A stretch of 26,480 bases of DNA from Clostridia bacterium. GTDB lineage: Bacteria; Bacillota; Clostridia; Clostridiales; Clostridiaceae. Position 1 is the first letter of the stretch. Every line of letters starts with the position of its first letter. Shown here in pieces: positions 1 to 6,462 of this stretch. Under the pieces are notes generated by a model. It saw only the letters and a program-made list of their open reading frames with translations. It did no database searches and had not been told where the DNA came from. Location of the stretch: positions 1 to 26,480 of the forward strand of contig RZYZ01000006.1 in the NCBI GenBank assembly GCA_009930125.1, given 5' to 3'. A program made the position numbers and the translations under genes.

Positions 1-207
1 ATCAGCATTGCAGAAAAATTCTTAAGTTCAAACAAGAAGGATATTCAGGTGAAGAAGGTTTCGGTACTGGAGGATAAAATCCTGCTTGAAGTACATTCAG
101 CGCATTCACTGGAATTTGAAATCCATGAAATCATGAAACTGAACAAGACCCTAATGGATATGTACGGAAAAGAACTGGAAGTGCTCCATACGAAGGAGCC
201 TAGATGA
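1..207 (+). CDS. C-terminal end of an unrecognised protein (partial)
   Basis: The frame is open from the first base and gives 68 residues ending in TGA at 205-207. The tail is charged (Lys/Glu rich), with an IHEIMKLNKTLMDMYGKEL segment that looks like an amphipathic helix. I do not recognise the family. The start lies outside the window. It sits 41 nt before the DUF2156 gene on the same strand with no terminator between them, so the two are probably cotranscribed. The window-edge truncation prevents any functional call. Confidence 0.6.
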   Translation: MSIAEKFLSSNKKDIQVKKVSVLEDKILLEVHSAHSLEFEIHEIMKLNKTLMDMYGKELEVLHTKEPR

Positions 208-248
208 ACCGGCCCCTATGATGAAATACAGGATACAAGGAGAAAAGT

Positions 249-1124
249 ATGAATTTTAAGCCACTGGATATGAACAGCAAAAAGATTTTCGATCAGTTCC
301 TGACCCCCTATCCTTTTCTTTCTTCCACCTATAATTTCACGAATCTCTTTATCTGGCGTAACGCCCAGAACATCCACTATGCGCATACGGACCAGGCACT
401 GTTTGTGAAAAAAGAAAAGGAGAAGACCTTCTTCCTCCCTCCGATCTGCAAAAACAAGGATCAGAGGAAAGCCGCTTACGATTCCCTTCTCTCTTACATG
501 GAAGAGAACAGTCTGGAGAAGGTCATGAGAGATGTATCAGCGCAGCAGCTGGAGGAAATCAGACAGCTTGGCTACGAGATCACCTTCGAATCAGACCGGG
601 ATTCCGCCGAGTACATCTACTCTGTGGAAAGCATGAGCACCTTCAGCGGAAAGGATCTTCACAGCAAGAGAAACCATTTTAATAATTTCATAAGATACAA
701 CGAGTATACTATCAGGTATATAGAAGAATCCAAAGAGGACTGTCTTGCCCTTGCTTTGAAGTGGTATGAAGACAGCAGCCAGTCTGAGGCTTTACGGCAT
801 GAGCTGACAGGAATCAGAACTCTTCTGGAACATCAGGAATTCTTCGGCATTGTTGGCATTTCTGTTTTTGTTGACGAGATCTGTCAGGGATTTTCTCTGC
901 TGGAAGTACTAAGCGATGAAGTCATATTGAATCACATTGAAAAAGCGGACAGACGCATCAGCGGACTTTATGCTTTCCTTGCGAGAACCTCCATGGAGTA
1001 TTTCGGAAAAGGGATCCGGTACACAAACAGAGAACAGGATATGGGCATCCCCGGACTCAGAAAGTCAAAGGAATCCTATATGCCGGAATTTCTTGAAGAA
1101 AAATACATTGTGACCTTTCACTGA
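249..1124 (+). CDS. DUF2156 (MprF C-terminal-like, GNAT-fold) protein
   Basis: This 291-aa protein resembles the DUF2156/COG4866 family, related to the C-terminal aminoacyl-transferase domain of phosphatidylglycerol lysyltransferases. The signature near the N-terminus is YPFLSSTYNFTNLFIWR (residues about 21-37). The C-terminal part contains YTNREQDMGIPGLRKSKESY, the typical family ending. There are no membrane segments, so it is probably a cytoplasmic stand-alone transferase-like protein. The substrate is unknown. The start is supported by an AAGGAGA sequence 6-7 nt upstream of the ATG. It is followed after 25 nt by tpx, so they likely share a transcript that ends at the hairpin near 1670-1710. 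Confidence 0.8.
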   Translation: MNFKPLDMNSKKIFDQFLTPYPFLSSTYNFTNLFIWRNAQNIHYAHTDQALFVKKEKEKTFFLPPICKNKDQRKAAYDSLLSYMEENSLEKVMRDVSAQQLEEIRQLGYEITFESDRDSAEYIYSVESMSTFSGKDLHSKRNHFNNFIRYNEYTIRYIEESKEDCLALALKWYEDSSQSEALRHELTGIRTLLEHQEFFGIVGISVFVDEICQGFSLLEVLSDEVILNHIEKADRRISGLYAFLARTSMEYFGKGIRYTNREQDMGIPGLRKSKESYMPEFLEEKYIVTFH

Positions 1125-1149
1125 CGTAAATCAAAGGAGTGTTGTACGT

Positions 1150-1650
1150 ATGAAAATAACCTTCGGCGGAAATGAAGTGCATCTTTACGGAACCCAGCTG
1201 AAAATCGGAGATCTTTTACCCGAATTCACGCTGACGGATACCGGAATGAATGATGTGGAGTCTACAGAACTTTCCACCCCCAAAGTCATTCTGGTTTTCC
1301 CATCAGTGGACACTTCAGTCTGTTCACTGGAACTTCTGACTTTTAACGACAGACTGGAATCATTCCCGGATATCCGTGTGTACGGTGTCTCCATGGACCT
1401 TCCTTTTACCCAGAAGAGATGGGTGAAGGAAAATGCGGGTGATTATGTCACCATGCTTTCCGACCACAAGTTCAGAAACTTCGGAGAAGTGACCGGAACT
1501 TATGTGGAAGAGCTTGCCATTCTGGCTAGAGCTGCTTTTGTCGTCGACAAGGAGAATAGGATCACCTATGCAGAGTATCTGCCTGAAATAGGAGATGAGC
1601 CGGATTATGAGAAAATCATGGAAGAAGCGAAAAAAGTCTTCTCCCTGTAG
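1150..1650 (+). CDS. tpx: Thiol peroxidase (Tpx-type peroxiredoxin), single-cysteine variant
   Basis: Tpx reduces H2O2 and organic hydroperoxides in the cytoplasm, normally using thioredoxin. The 166-aa length is normal for the family. The peroxidatic motif PSVDTSVC is present (Thr55, Cys58), as is the conserved Arg of ILARAAFVVD (Arg127). Classical Tpx has a resolving Cys in a region of the form LPFAQxRFC; here it reads LPFTQKRWV, so residue 92 is Val and Cys58 is the only cysteine in the protein. This implies a 1-Cys mechanism or an external thiol for resolution (inference). An AAAGGAGTG ribosome binding site precedes the ATG. It follows the DUF2156 gene by 25 nt and ends just before a bidirectional terminator. 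Confidence 0.9.
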   Translation: MKITFGGNEVHLYGTQLKIGDLLPEFTLTDTGMNDVESTELSTPKVILVFPSVDTSVCSLELLTFNDRLESFPDIRVYGVSMDLPFTQKRWVKENAGDYVTMLSDHKFRNFGEVTGTYVEELAILARAAFVVDKENRITYAEYLPEIGDEPDYEKIMEEAKKVFSL

Positions 1651-1669
1651 TCTCAGAAATCGGTGAAAT

Positions 1670-1710
1670 AATATAAAAGCGGTGTTTCAACACACCGCTT
1701 TTATATTGCT
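1670..1710. terminator. Bidirectional intrinsic terminator between tpx and the trmB-linked gene
   Basis: A near-perfect stem has a 5' arm at 1670-1685 (ending AAAAGCGGTGT), a 6-nt loop TTCAAC at 1686-1691 and a 3' arm at 1692-1707. It is A-rich on one side and T-rich on the other, so it can stop both the rightward tpx transcript and the leftward trmB-linked transcript. Confidence 0.85.
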
Positions 1711-1729
1711 CTGATTCATCAATCCAGTT

Positions 1730-2119
1730 TTACTGGTAAAGATAATTTTCCTTATAATAGTTCATTTTGCCCGGCAGCTCCTCCACCATTTCATCCAGAT
1801 AACGATTCAGCACATAGTAGGCTGCCGCATTGGAAGCAGTGTAATCAAATCCTGATTTACCGAAATAGAGCCCCTCTTCATCGAATCGGATGAAGATTTC
1901 ACCGATTTCCATGATGTCTTTTCGGGTATCCTCTGTATGCTCCGTGAAGATGTGGATGTTGTCTTCAAAAAACCTCAGAACATTCATCCGTTCCTTCTGA
2001 GTGAAACCAAACTGCAGCTCGATCTCCCCCCTGGGCACATCCAGATGGCGGATTTCAGCGTCTTTATAATAGGTCCGAACGAACTTCAGAAGATCCTTCC
2101 TGATTTCCAAAAGTTCCAT
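1730..2119 (-). CDS. Hypothetical protein downstream of trmB
   Basis: This 129-aa acidic, soluble protein is not recognised. It lacks signal peptide, membrane segments and cysteines. Recognisable stretches are an N-terminal LLEIRKDLLKFVRTYYKD helix and a Tyr-rich C-terminal helix (AAYYVLNRYLDEMVEELPGKMNYYKENYLYQ). The start ATG overlaps the trmB stop by one base (TGATG), with an AGGAAGGTG ribosome binding site 7 nt upstream inside trmB, so it is translationally coupled to trmB. That coupling suggests a linked role but does not establish one. It ends before the bidirectional terminator at 1670-1710. Confidence 0.75.
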   Translation of the reverse strand: MELLEIRKDLLKFVRTYYKDAEIRHLDVPRGEIELQFGFTQKERMNVLRFFEDNIHIFTEHTEDTRKDIMEIGEIFIRFDEEGLYFGKSGFDYTASNAAAYYVLNRYLDEMVEELPGKMNYYKENYLYQ

Positions 2120-2772
2120 CAGGATTCACCTTCCTCTTTCTGAAGCCTGAAGATACCAAACTTGATCTTCACTCCAAAAGCACTGAACTTCTCTTCATAT
2201 TCCGTCTTGATGTTCTCCGTGAATCCGCTTTCTCCCAGATCCCATGTTCTGTAGATTTCATCAAAATTTTCTTCCCTGAAGTACTCTAGGGATGCTTCAA
2301 ACAGATCATCATCATCCGTCTTGAACCACACTTCCGTTCCAGGTTTTATGAATCCCTTGTACTTCGTGAGAAATCTTGGATGAGTCAGTCTCCTCTTGTT
2401 ATGAGAAGCCTTCGGCCAGGGATTACAGAAATTGATGTAGATTTTGGAAATCTCGTTTTCATCAAAAATCTCATCCACACGTTCGATGAACATGGGAATC
2501 AGTCTTACGTTGGTCAGTCCCAGCTCATTGATTTTCCGCAGAACAAAAACAAGAACTTCATCCTTCAGGTCGATTGCAATGTAGTTGATATCCGGATTCT
2601 GCGCCGCCAGTGTACTGATGAACTGTCCTTTCCCACATCCCAGCTCCAGATGGATGGGATGATTGTTCCCGAAATGCGCACTCCATTTTCCCTTCATATC
2701 CCAGGGCTCTATGATGGCCTTGGTATCCTTTTCCATTTCCGGTCTAGCCCACCACTTTTTTCTTAATCTCAT
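2119..2772 (-). CDS. trmB: tRNA (guanine-N7-)-methyltransferase
   Basis: TrmB forms m7G46 in the variable loop of tRNAs using S-adenosylmethionine. The 217-aa length is normal. The SAM-binding motif HLELGCGKG is at 41-49, followed by the acidic strand YIAIDLK (64-70) and the family signature INFCNPWPKASHNKRRLT (113-130). The His and Arg of that signature are kept. The position that is Asp in the FPDPW/SDPWP form of many bacteria is Asn117 here; I believe this occurs in other Clostridia but could not check. The ATG is preceded by AGGTGATG. The stop overlaps the next gene's start by one base. Confidence 0.93.
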   Translation of the reverse strand: MRLRKKWWARPEMEKDTKAIIEPWDMKGKWSAHFGNNHPIHLELGCGKGQFISTLAAQNPDINYIAIDLKDEVLVFVLRKINELGLTNVRLIPMFIERVDEIFDENEISKIYINFCNPWPKASHNKRRLTHPRFLTKYKGFIKPGTEVWFKTDDDDLFEASLEYFREENFDEIYRTWDLGESGFTENIKTEYEEKFSAFGVKIKFGIFRLQKEEGES

Positions 2773-2910
2773 TTCATCACCTATTTCAATTTAATCACTT
2801 AGAGAAGTATACAATATTTTTCCTGTTTTTTCATCCTCTTCTCTTCTTTTCCTCCTGAAATCGAAAATTCTCTTCAGAATAGGGTGTACTGCATGAAAAA
2901 TTTTGAACTT

Positions 2911-2950
2911 ATACTGAAATTTGATTTAAGTCATACATTTTTTTCAGTAT
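2911..2950. repeat. Long dyad upstream of the 205-aa unknown gene
   Basis: Perfect 9-bp inverted arms, ATACTGAAA at 2911-2919 and TTTCAGTAT at 2942-2950, are separated by 22 AT-rich bases. They lie 44 nt before the ATG at 2994, in the promoter/leader zone between the divergent trmB and the 2994-3611 gene. It could be an operator pair or a leader hairpin. I found no clear -35/-10 pair to place it against. Confidence 0.45.
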
Positions 2951-2993
2951 TCATTGTACGCTAGATGAGAATAATAAAACATGGAGGAATCTT

Positions 2994-3611
2994 ATGAAAG
3001 AAAAACTGGCCCCCATACATTTTGTACAGCACAACCGTATCAGAATCCAGGAGAACCTGGAAGCCTTTCTAATCGACATGTTCGGTCTAGAGGCTGCGGA
3101 TACCCAGTCGGTAGACATTTATGGTCCTAGGACAAGCGAGGAAGCTCTGGAAACCCAGATCGACCATGATAATATCCACGGATGGCTGGAATCCCATCTA
3201 GTGGCCAATGAAAAGAGACTCAGCAGGCTCGCGAAAGAGATCATAGACAGCCACGACGAAAACGCTCTTCTGCTCGCCCATGCTGAATATGGAAAGAGAC
3301 TGGCGGAGTCTCTGAGAGAGAAGATTCAGTTTTCAAACGGAGAGCAGCTCTATGGATACCTGAACGCCATCATGCTGGATGGTATGCCCTGCGATAAGAT
3401 TAATGAAATGGTTGAATCCGGGGATCGTCATCTGGTCTGGAAAAGCAGAAGTGATCTGCACAGCAGATACTACGCGGAACAGAACCTTCCGGAAAGTCTG
3501 TATCCAAGCCTCAGGAGATCCTTTCTCGAAAGCTTTCTGAACACTCTTGATGTTGCCTCTTTTGACATGAATGTCACGGAAGAAGGCATCCTCTACAGAG
3601 CAGAATTTTAA
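2994..3611 (+). CDS. Hypothetical protein, 205 aa
   Basis: I do not recognise this family. The protein is soluble, acidic and largely helical by eye, with one Cys (in GMPCDKINEM), no signal peptide and no membrane segment. The central part (about residues 55-115) has the look of a helical bundle (HGWLESHLVANEKRLSRLAKEIIDSHDE). The ATG has a strong GGAGG site 7 nt upstream. It is a single-gene unit: divergent from trmB and closed by a hairpin at 3627-3668. The long dyad at 2911-2950 suggests it is regulated. Coding is supported by uninterrupted length, the ribosome binding site and the terminator. Confidence 0.75.
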   Translation: MKEKLAPIHFVQHNRIRIQENLEAFLIDMFGLEAADTQSVDIYGPRTSEEALETQIDHDNIHGWLESHLVANEKRLSRLAKEIIDSHDENALLLAHAEYGKRLAESLREKIQFSNGEQLYGYLNAIMLDGMPCDKINEMVESGDRHLVWKSRSDLHSRYYAEQNLPESLYPSLRRSFLESFLNTLDVASFDMNVTEEGILYRAEF

Positions 3612-3626
3612 TAGTTCCATAGCATG

Positions 3627-3668
3627 ATAGCCACTGCTTCCATTTAGAAGGAAGACAGTGGCTATTTT
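3627..3668 (+). terminator. Intrinsic terminator after the 205-aa gene
   Basis: The 5' arm ATAGCCACTGCTTCC (3627-3641) pairs with the 3' arm at 3650-3665 with one bulged A, followed by TTT. It starts 15 nt after the stop codon. The opposite strand lacks a good T-run, so it is probably rightward only, although the leftward cupin gene also ends nearby. Confidence 0.75.
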
Positions 3669-3688
3669 CATCGGATCCTATTTGATTG

Positions 3689-4012
3689 CTACAGGAAGTC
3701 TCTCCTCATGGGACTGAACACATCCACAAGAACACCATCCTCAAGTGCTACGGTTCCATGGAGAACATCCGGTGGCATCAGAAGACTGTCTCCAGCTTTC
3801 ACCACCTTCTTCTCATCACCGATGGTGAACTCAAAAGATCCACTGACCACATAGGTGGTCTGCAGATGCGGATGTGCATGCAATGCTCCCACTGCACCCT
3901 TCTCAAACCTGATTTCACACATCATCATGTCTTCATTATGAGCCAGCACTTTACGATGAACCCCAGGGTCGCAGTTCACACTCTCAATATCCTGATTAAA
4001 TACAAACATCAT
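3689..4012 (-). CDS. Small cupin-domain protein
   Basis: This is a single-domain cupin (107 aa from the chosen start). The core is GALHAHPHLQTTYVVSGSFEFTIGDEKKVVKAGDSLLMPPDVLHG, which carries the two cupin motifs: a metal-binding His pair HAHPH and a later His in DVLHG. Such stand-alone cupins are metal-binding beta-barrels of diverse function; the substrate cannot be told. The reading frame runs 24 codons further upstream, but a GGAGG at 4017-4021 lies just before the ATG-ATG pair at 4007-4012, so I start there (the second ATG gives better spacing). A TATAAT-like -10 at 4055-4060 suggests its own promoter, though it lies only 109 nt downstream of ldh. Confidence 0.85.
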   Translation of the reverse strand: MMFVFNQDIESVNCDPGVHRKVLAHNEDMMMCEIRFEKGAVGALHAHPHLQTTYVVSGSFEFTIGDEKKVVKAGDSLLMPPDVLHGTVALEDGVLVDVFSPMRRDFL

Positions 4013-4054
4013 TTTTCCTCCATACTCTTTAACGCTGATTTTCTTTGCTACACC

Positions 4055-4060
4055 ATTATA
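4055..4060 (-). promoter_or_regulatory. Candidate -10 element for the cupin gene
   Basis: A perfect TATAAT reads on the minus strand, 34 nt before the ribosome binding site at 4017-4021. No convincing -35 was found 16-18 nt upstream, so this is only a partial promoter call. Confidence 0.35.
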
Positions 4061-4120
4061 CCTCAGAAAGAATATGCATGACACTACGATCTGTGATGTG
4101 ATCAGAGATCGTTATGAAAA

Positions 4121-5071
4121 TCATAGAGAGGAGCCCTCAATGATTTTTTTCATGGTTTCTGCGGAAGCGATGAAATCTTCTCTTTCCTTCTCTTTCAGAG
4201 GCACTTCAATCACTTTCTTCACCCCTTCTTTTCCCACAATGCTTGGAATACCGATATAAAGATCCTTCAAACCATATTCTCCATCCAGGAGAGAAGAAAC
4301 CGTAAGAATCGCTTTCTCATCACCGGTGATGGCTTCACAGATTCTTCGAACCGCCAGGGCAACGGCATAGTTGGTGTATCCCTTGGTATTGATCATTTCA
4401 TAGGCAGCATTTTTCACAGAAAGTGGAATGTATTCCATGAAGGACAGGTCTCCCTTTCCTTTTTCCGTGATGCTGACGTATTCTTTCAGATTGACTCCTG
4501 CGATATTGGTCAAAGACCATGCCGCGATCTCTGAGTCACCATGTTCACCGATGATATATCCATGGATGCTTCTGGCATCCACATCGAGGTACTCTGCCAG
4601 AAGGGTTCTGAATCTGCTTGTATCCAGCACCGTACCGGATCCGATGACCCTCTCCCTTGGGAACCCTGATAATTTATAGGCCACATAGGCTAGAATATCC
4701 ACAGGATTGGATACCACAAGCAGTATGGAATCCGGACTGTATTTTACGATTTCGGGAATAATCTGCCTGTATATACCGATATTCTTGTTCACCAGATCCA
4801 GTCTGGTCTCACCAGGCTTCTGGGCAGCTCCGGCGGTGATGACGACGATGTCGGACCCTTTCGTGTCCTCATAATCACCAGACATGACTTTCACCGGTTT
4901 CACGAATGCGGCTCCATGGGAGATATCCATGGCCTCTCCAAGGGCTTTGTCTTTATTCACATCCACCAGCACCAGTTCTTCACAGAGTCCACCGAGCATG
5001 AGTGCATAGGTGGTGGTCGCTCCGACAAAACCGGCTCCGATGATGGAGATCTTAACGTTTTTCAGTTTCAT
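4121..5071 (-). CDS. ldh: L-lactate dehydrogenase
   Basis: It reduces pyruvate to L-lactate with NADH, regenerating NAD+ in fermentation. The 316-aa length is standard. The Rossmann motif GAGFVG is at 12-17 with Asp37 as NAD-selective acid. The substrate-specificity loop AGAAQKPGETR has Gln84 (a malate dehydrogenase would have Arg) and Arg90. The catalytic set Asp150, Arg153 and His177 (GEHGDSE) is intact. Arg155 and His170 match the fructose-1,6-bisphosphate site of Bacillus-type LDH, so allosteric activation is likely. AAGGAGG precedes the ATG and a TATAAT lies at 5102-5107. The downstream side has only a weak hairpin without a T-run (about 4086-4112), so read-through into the cupin gene is possible. 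Confidence 0.95.
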   Translation of the reverse strand: MKLKNVKISIIGAGFVGATTTYALMLGGLCEELVLVDVNKDKALGEAMDISHGAAFVKPVKVMSGDYEDTKGSDIVVITAGAAQKPGETRLDLVNKNIGIYRQIIPEIVKYSPDSILLVVSNPVDILAYVAYKLSGFPRERVIGSGTVLDTSRFRTLLAEYLDVDARSIHGYIIGEHGDSEIAAWSLTNIAGVNLKEYVSITEKGKGDLSFMEYIPLSVKNAAYEMINTKGYTNYAVALAVRRICEAITGDEKAILTVSSLLDGEYGLKDLYIGIPSIVGKEGVKKVIEVPLKEKEREDFIASAETMKKIIEGSSL

Positions 5072-5101
5072 TCAATTTTCCTCCTTTTCAGAATTCATTT
5101 T

Positions 5102-5107
5102 ATTATA
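5102..5107 (-). promoter_or_regulatory. Candidate -10 element of the ldh promoter
   Basis: A perfect TATAAT on the minus strand lies 30 nt before the ldh start, followed by the AAGGAGG site. The -35 region is poor, which would fit an activator-dependent or weak promoter. This is a partial call. Confidence 0.4.
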
Positions 5108-5382
5108 ACAGAACTTTATGAACTGGAATTGAAAAATCAGTCCTTTGAAATTCATAATTTGTCCCCTGGATAGAGCCCCTCACCTGCTACCGCTGGTGGA
5201 CTCCATTAATTTTTATGCTGTGACTATACATGTAACTGTTTACAACAAAGATCCTGCGTAAACGTTTAACTTTCACCCTTCATAATCAGGAAATCTTTGC
5301 CTGAAATGGCCTTTGAAAGAATGGCTGATGACAGCTGAACCATTGATATGTGAGGATTTATACAGTTTTCCGAATAAAGATT

Positions 5383-5403
5383 TTTCCATGCAAATCATGG
5401 AAA
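5383..5403. promoter_or_regulatory. Perfect inverted repeat on the arginase promoter (candidate operator)
   Basis: The arms TTTCCATG (5383-5390) and CATGGAAA (5396-5403) flank a 5-nt spacer CAAAT. The right arm contains the proposed -35 hexamer TGGAAA (5398-5403), so a bound protein would block RNA polymerase. I cannot assign a regulator. Confidence 0.55.
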
Positions 5404-5426
5404 TTACACTGCATATGATATATAAT
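5398..5426 (+). promoter_or_regulatory. Sigma-A promoter for the arginase gene
   Basis: The -35 TGGAAA (5398-5403), 17-nt spacer and -10 TATAAT (5421-5426) are placed 28 nt before the ATG. The -10 is perfect and the -35 matches 4 of 6. Confidence 0.6.
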
Positions 5427-5453
5427 GAATTGAAATTACATGGAGGTGCATAA

Positions 5454-6365
5454 ATGAAAATAGAACTGATTGGTTTTCCCATGTTTTATGGTTGCGACAG
5501 ACCTGGCGTGGAACATGGACCAGATAAACTGAGAGAAAATGGTTTAGTGGAAATACTGAAAAAGCACAATGAAGAAGTAGAAGACTTTGGGAATATAGAC
5601 GTGATAAGCGTGGATACAGATCGAAAATATGCAAGTCACAAGTCCATGAAATATCTGGATGAAGTCGTTGATGGGAACGTGAAACTGGCACAGGCGGTGG
5701 AAAAGTCCTTAAAGACTGGAAACCTTCCTTTTGTGGTCGGTGGGGACCACTCCCTGGGACTTGGCTCCATGGCTGGTGTCAAGGCGGCTGCAGAAAAGGA
5801 ATATGCTGTCATCTGGATCGATGCCCATGCGGATCTGAACGTAACGGAGTCCTCCCCATCGGGTAACATTCACGGCATGCCCCTGGGCGCTTCCACCGGT
5901 CTCGGCGATGAGGTACTGACTTCACTTTATGTGAACGATCAGAAAGTGAAACCGGAGAACATCTACATCATCGGTTTACGAAGTGTGGATGAAGGAGAAG
6001 AAGTCATCATCAGAGAGCATGGCATCAACATCTGGAGAATGACCGACATCCGTGAAAGAGGTATGGAATCTGTAATCCAGGAACTCCAGGATATGCTTGC
6101 AGAAAGCGGTATCCGCAAGATCCACCTCTCCTATGATATCGACTCACTGGACAGCCGTCTGGTTCCTGGAACCGGAACCCCAGTAGAAGACGGGCTGGAA
6201 ATTGATGAAAGCAAAGCTCTGGTCAAGTCGATCATTTCCACAGGAAAGGTCGGAAGCATTGATTTTGTGGAGTTCAATCCGGTCATCGACAAAGACGACA
6301 TCACCTTGAACTCTTCCCTCACCATGCTGGAGGCATTCTCCGAAGCACTAGGTAAGGTAAAATAA
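5454..6365 (+). CDS. rocF: Arginase (ureohydrolase family)
   Basis: It likely hydrolyses arginine to ornithine and urea using two Mn ions. The 303-aa length is standard. All metal ligands are visible: His99 (GGDHS), Asp123/His125/Asp127 (DAHAD) and Asp228/Asp230 (SYDID). His140 (GNIHG) and Glu273 are also kept. The segment DSRLVPGTGTPVEDGL matches the arginase type (DP-VAPGTGTPV) better than agmatinase, but substrate is not proven by sequence. It is a stand-alone gene with a GGAGGTG site, its own promoter with an overlapping inverted repeat, and a strong terminator after it. No other arginine-catabolic gene (rocD, arc genes, urease) is adjacent. Confidence 0.9.
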   Translation: MKIELIGFPMFYGCDRPGVEHGPDKLRENGLVEILKKHNEEVEDFGNIDVISVDTDRKYASHKSMKYLDEVVDGNVKLAQAVEKSLKTGNLPFVVGGDHSLGLGSMAGVKAAAEKEYAVIWIDAHADLNVTESSPSGNIHGMPLGASTGLGDEVLTSLYVNDQKVKPENIYIIGLRSVDEGEEVIIREHGINIWRMTDIRERGMESVIQELQDMLAESGIRKIHLSYDIDSLDSRLVPGTGTPVEDGLEIDESKALVKSIISTGKVGSIDFVEFNPVIDKDDITLNSSLTMLEAFSEALGKVK

Positions 6366-6374
6366 ACCAGAAAT

Positions 6375-6435
6375 GAAGAAGCTCTTCCCGGACAGGCCTG
6401 CATAAGGCATCCCGTCCGGGAAGAGCTTCTTTGAT
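6375..6435. terminator. Bidirectional terminator between arginase and the MATE exporter
   Basis: An 18-bp perfect stem pairs 6376-6393 (AAGAAGCTCTTCCCGGAC) with 6414-6431, with a 20-nt loop. It lies between convergent genes and is A/T-flanked on both sides. The loop has a small inner repeat (GGCCT/AGGC). Confidence 0.85.
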
Positions 6436-6462
6436 TTGCTGAAATTACTTTCAGTATCAAAA

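Noticed and set aside
3686..4081. 131-aa plus-strand frame opposite the cupin gene
   Set aside because: It is antisense to a clear cupin domain with its own ribosome binding site, its product is rich in His/Cys without any family pattern, and it has no ribosome binding site.
4121..5071. Malate dehydrogenase instead of lactate dehydrogenase
   Set aside because: The specificity residue is Gln84, not Arg, and the fructose-bisphosphate site residues of LDH are present.
5238..5263. GTTTAC/GTAAAC inverted pair upstream of ldh
   Set aside because: The arms are only 6 bp, loosely spaced, and not positioned on a recognisable promoter element.
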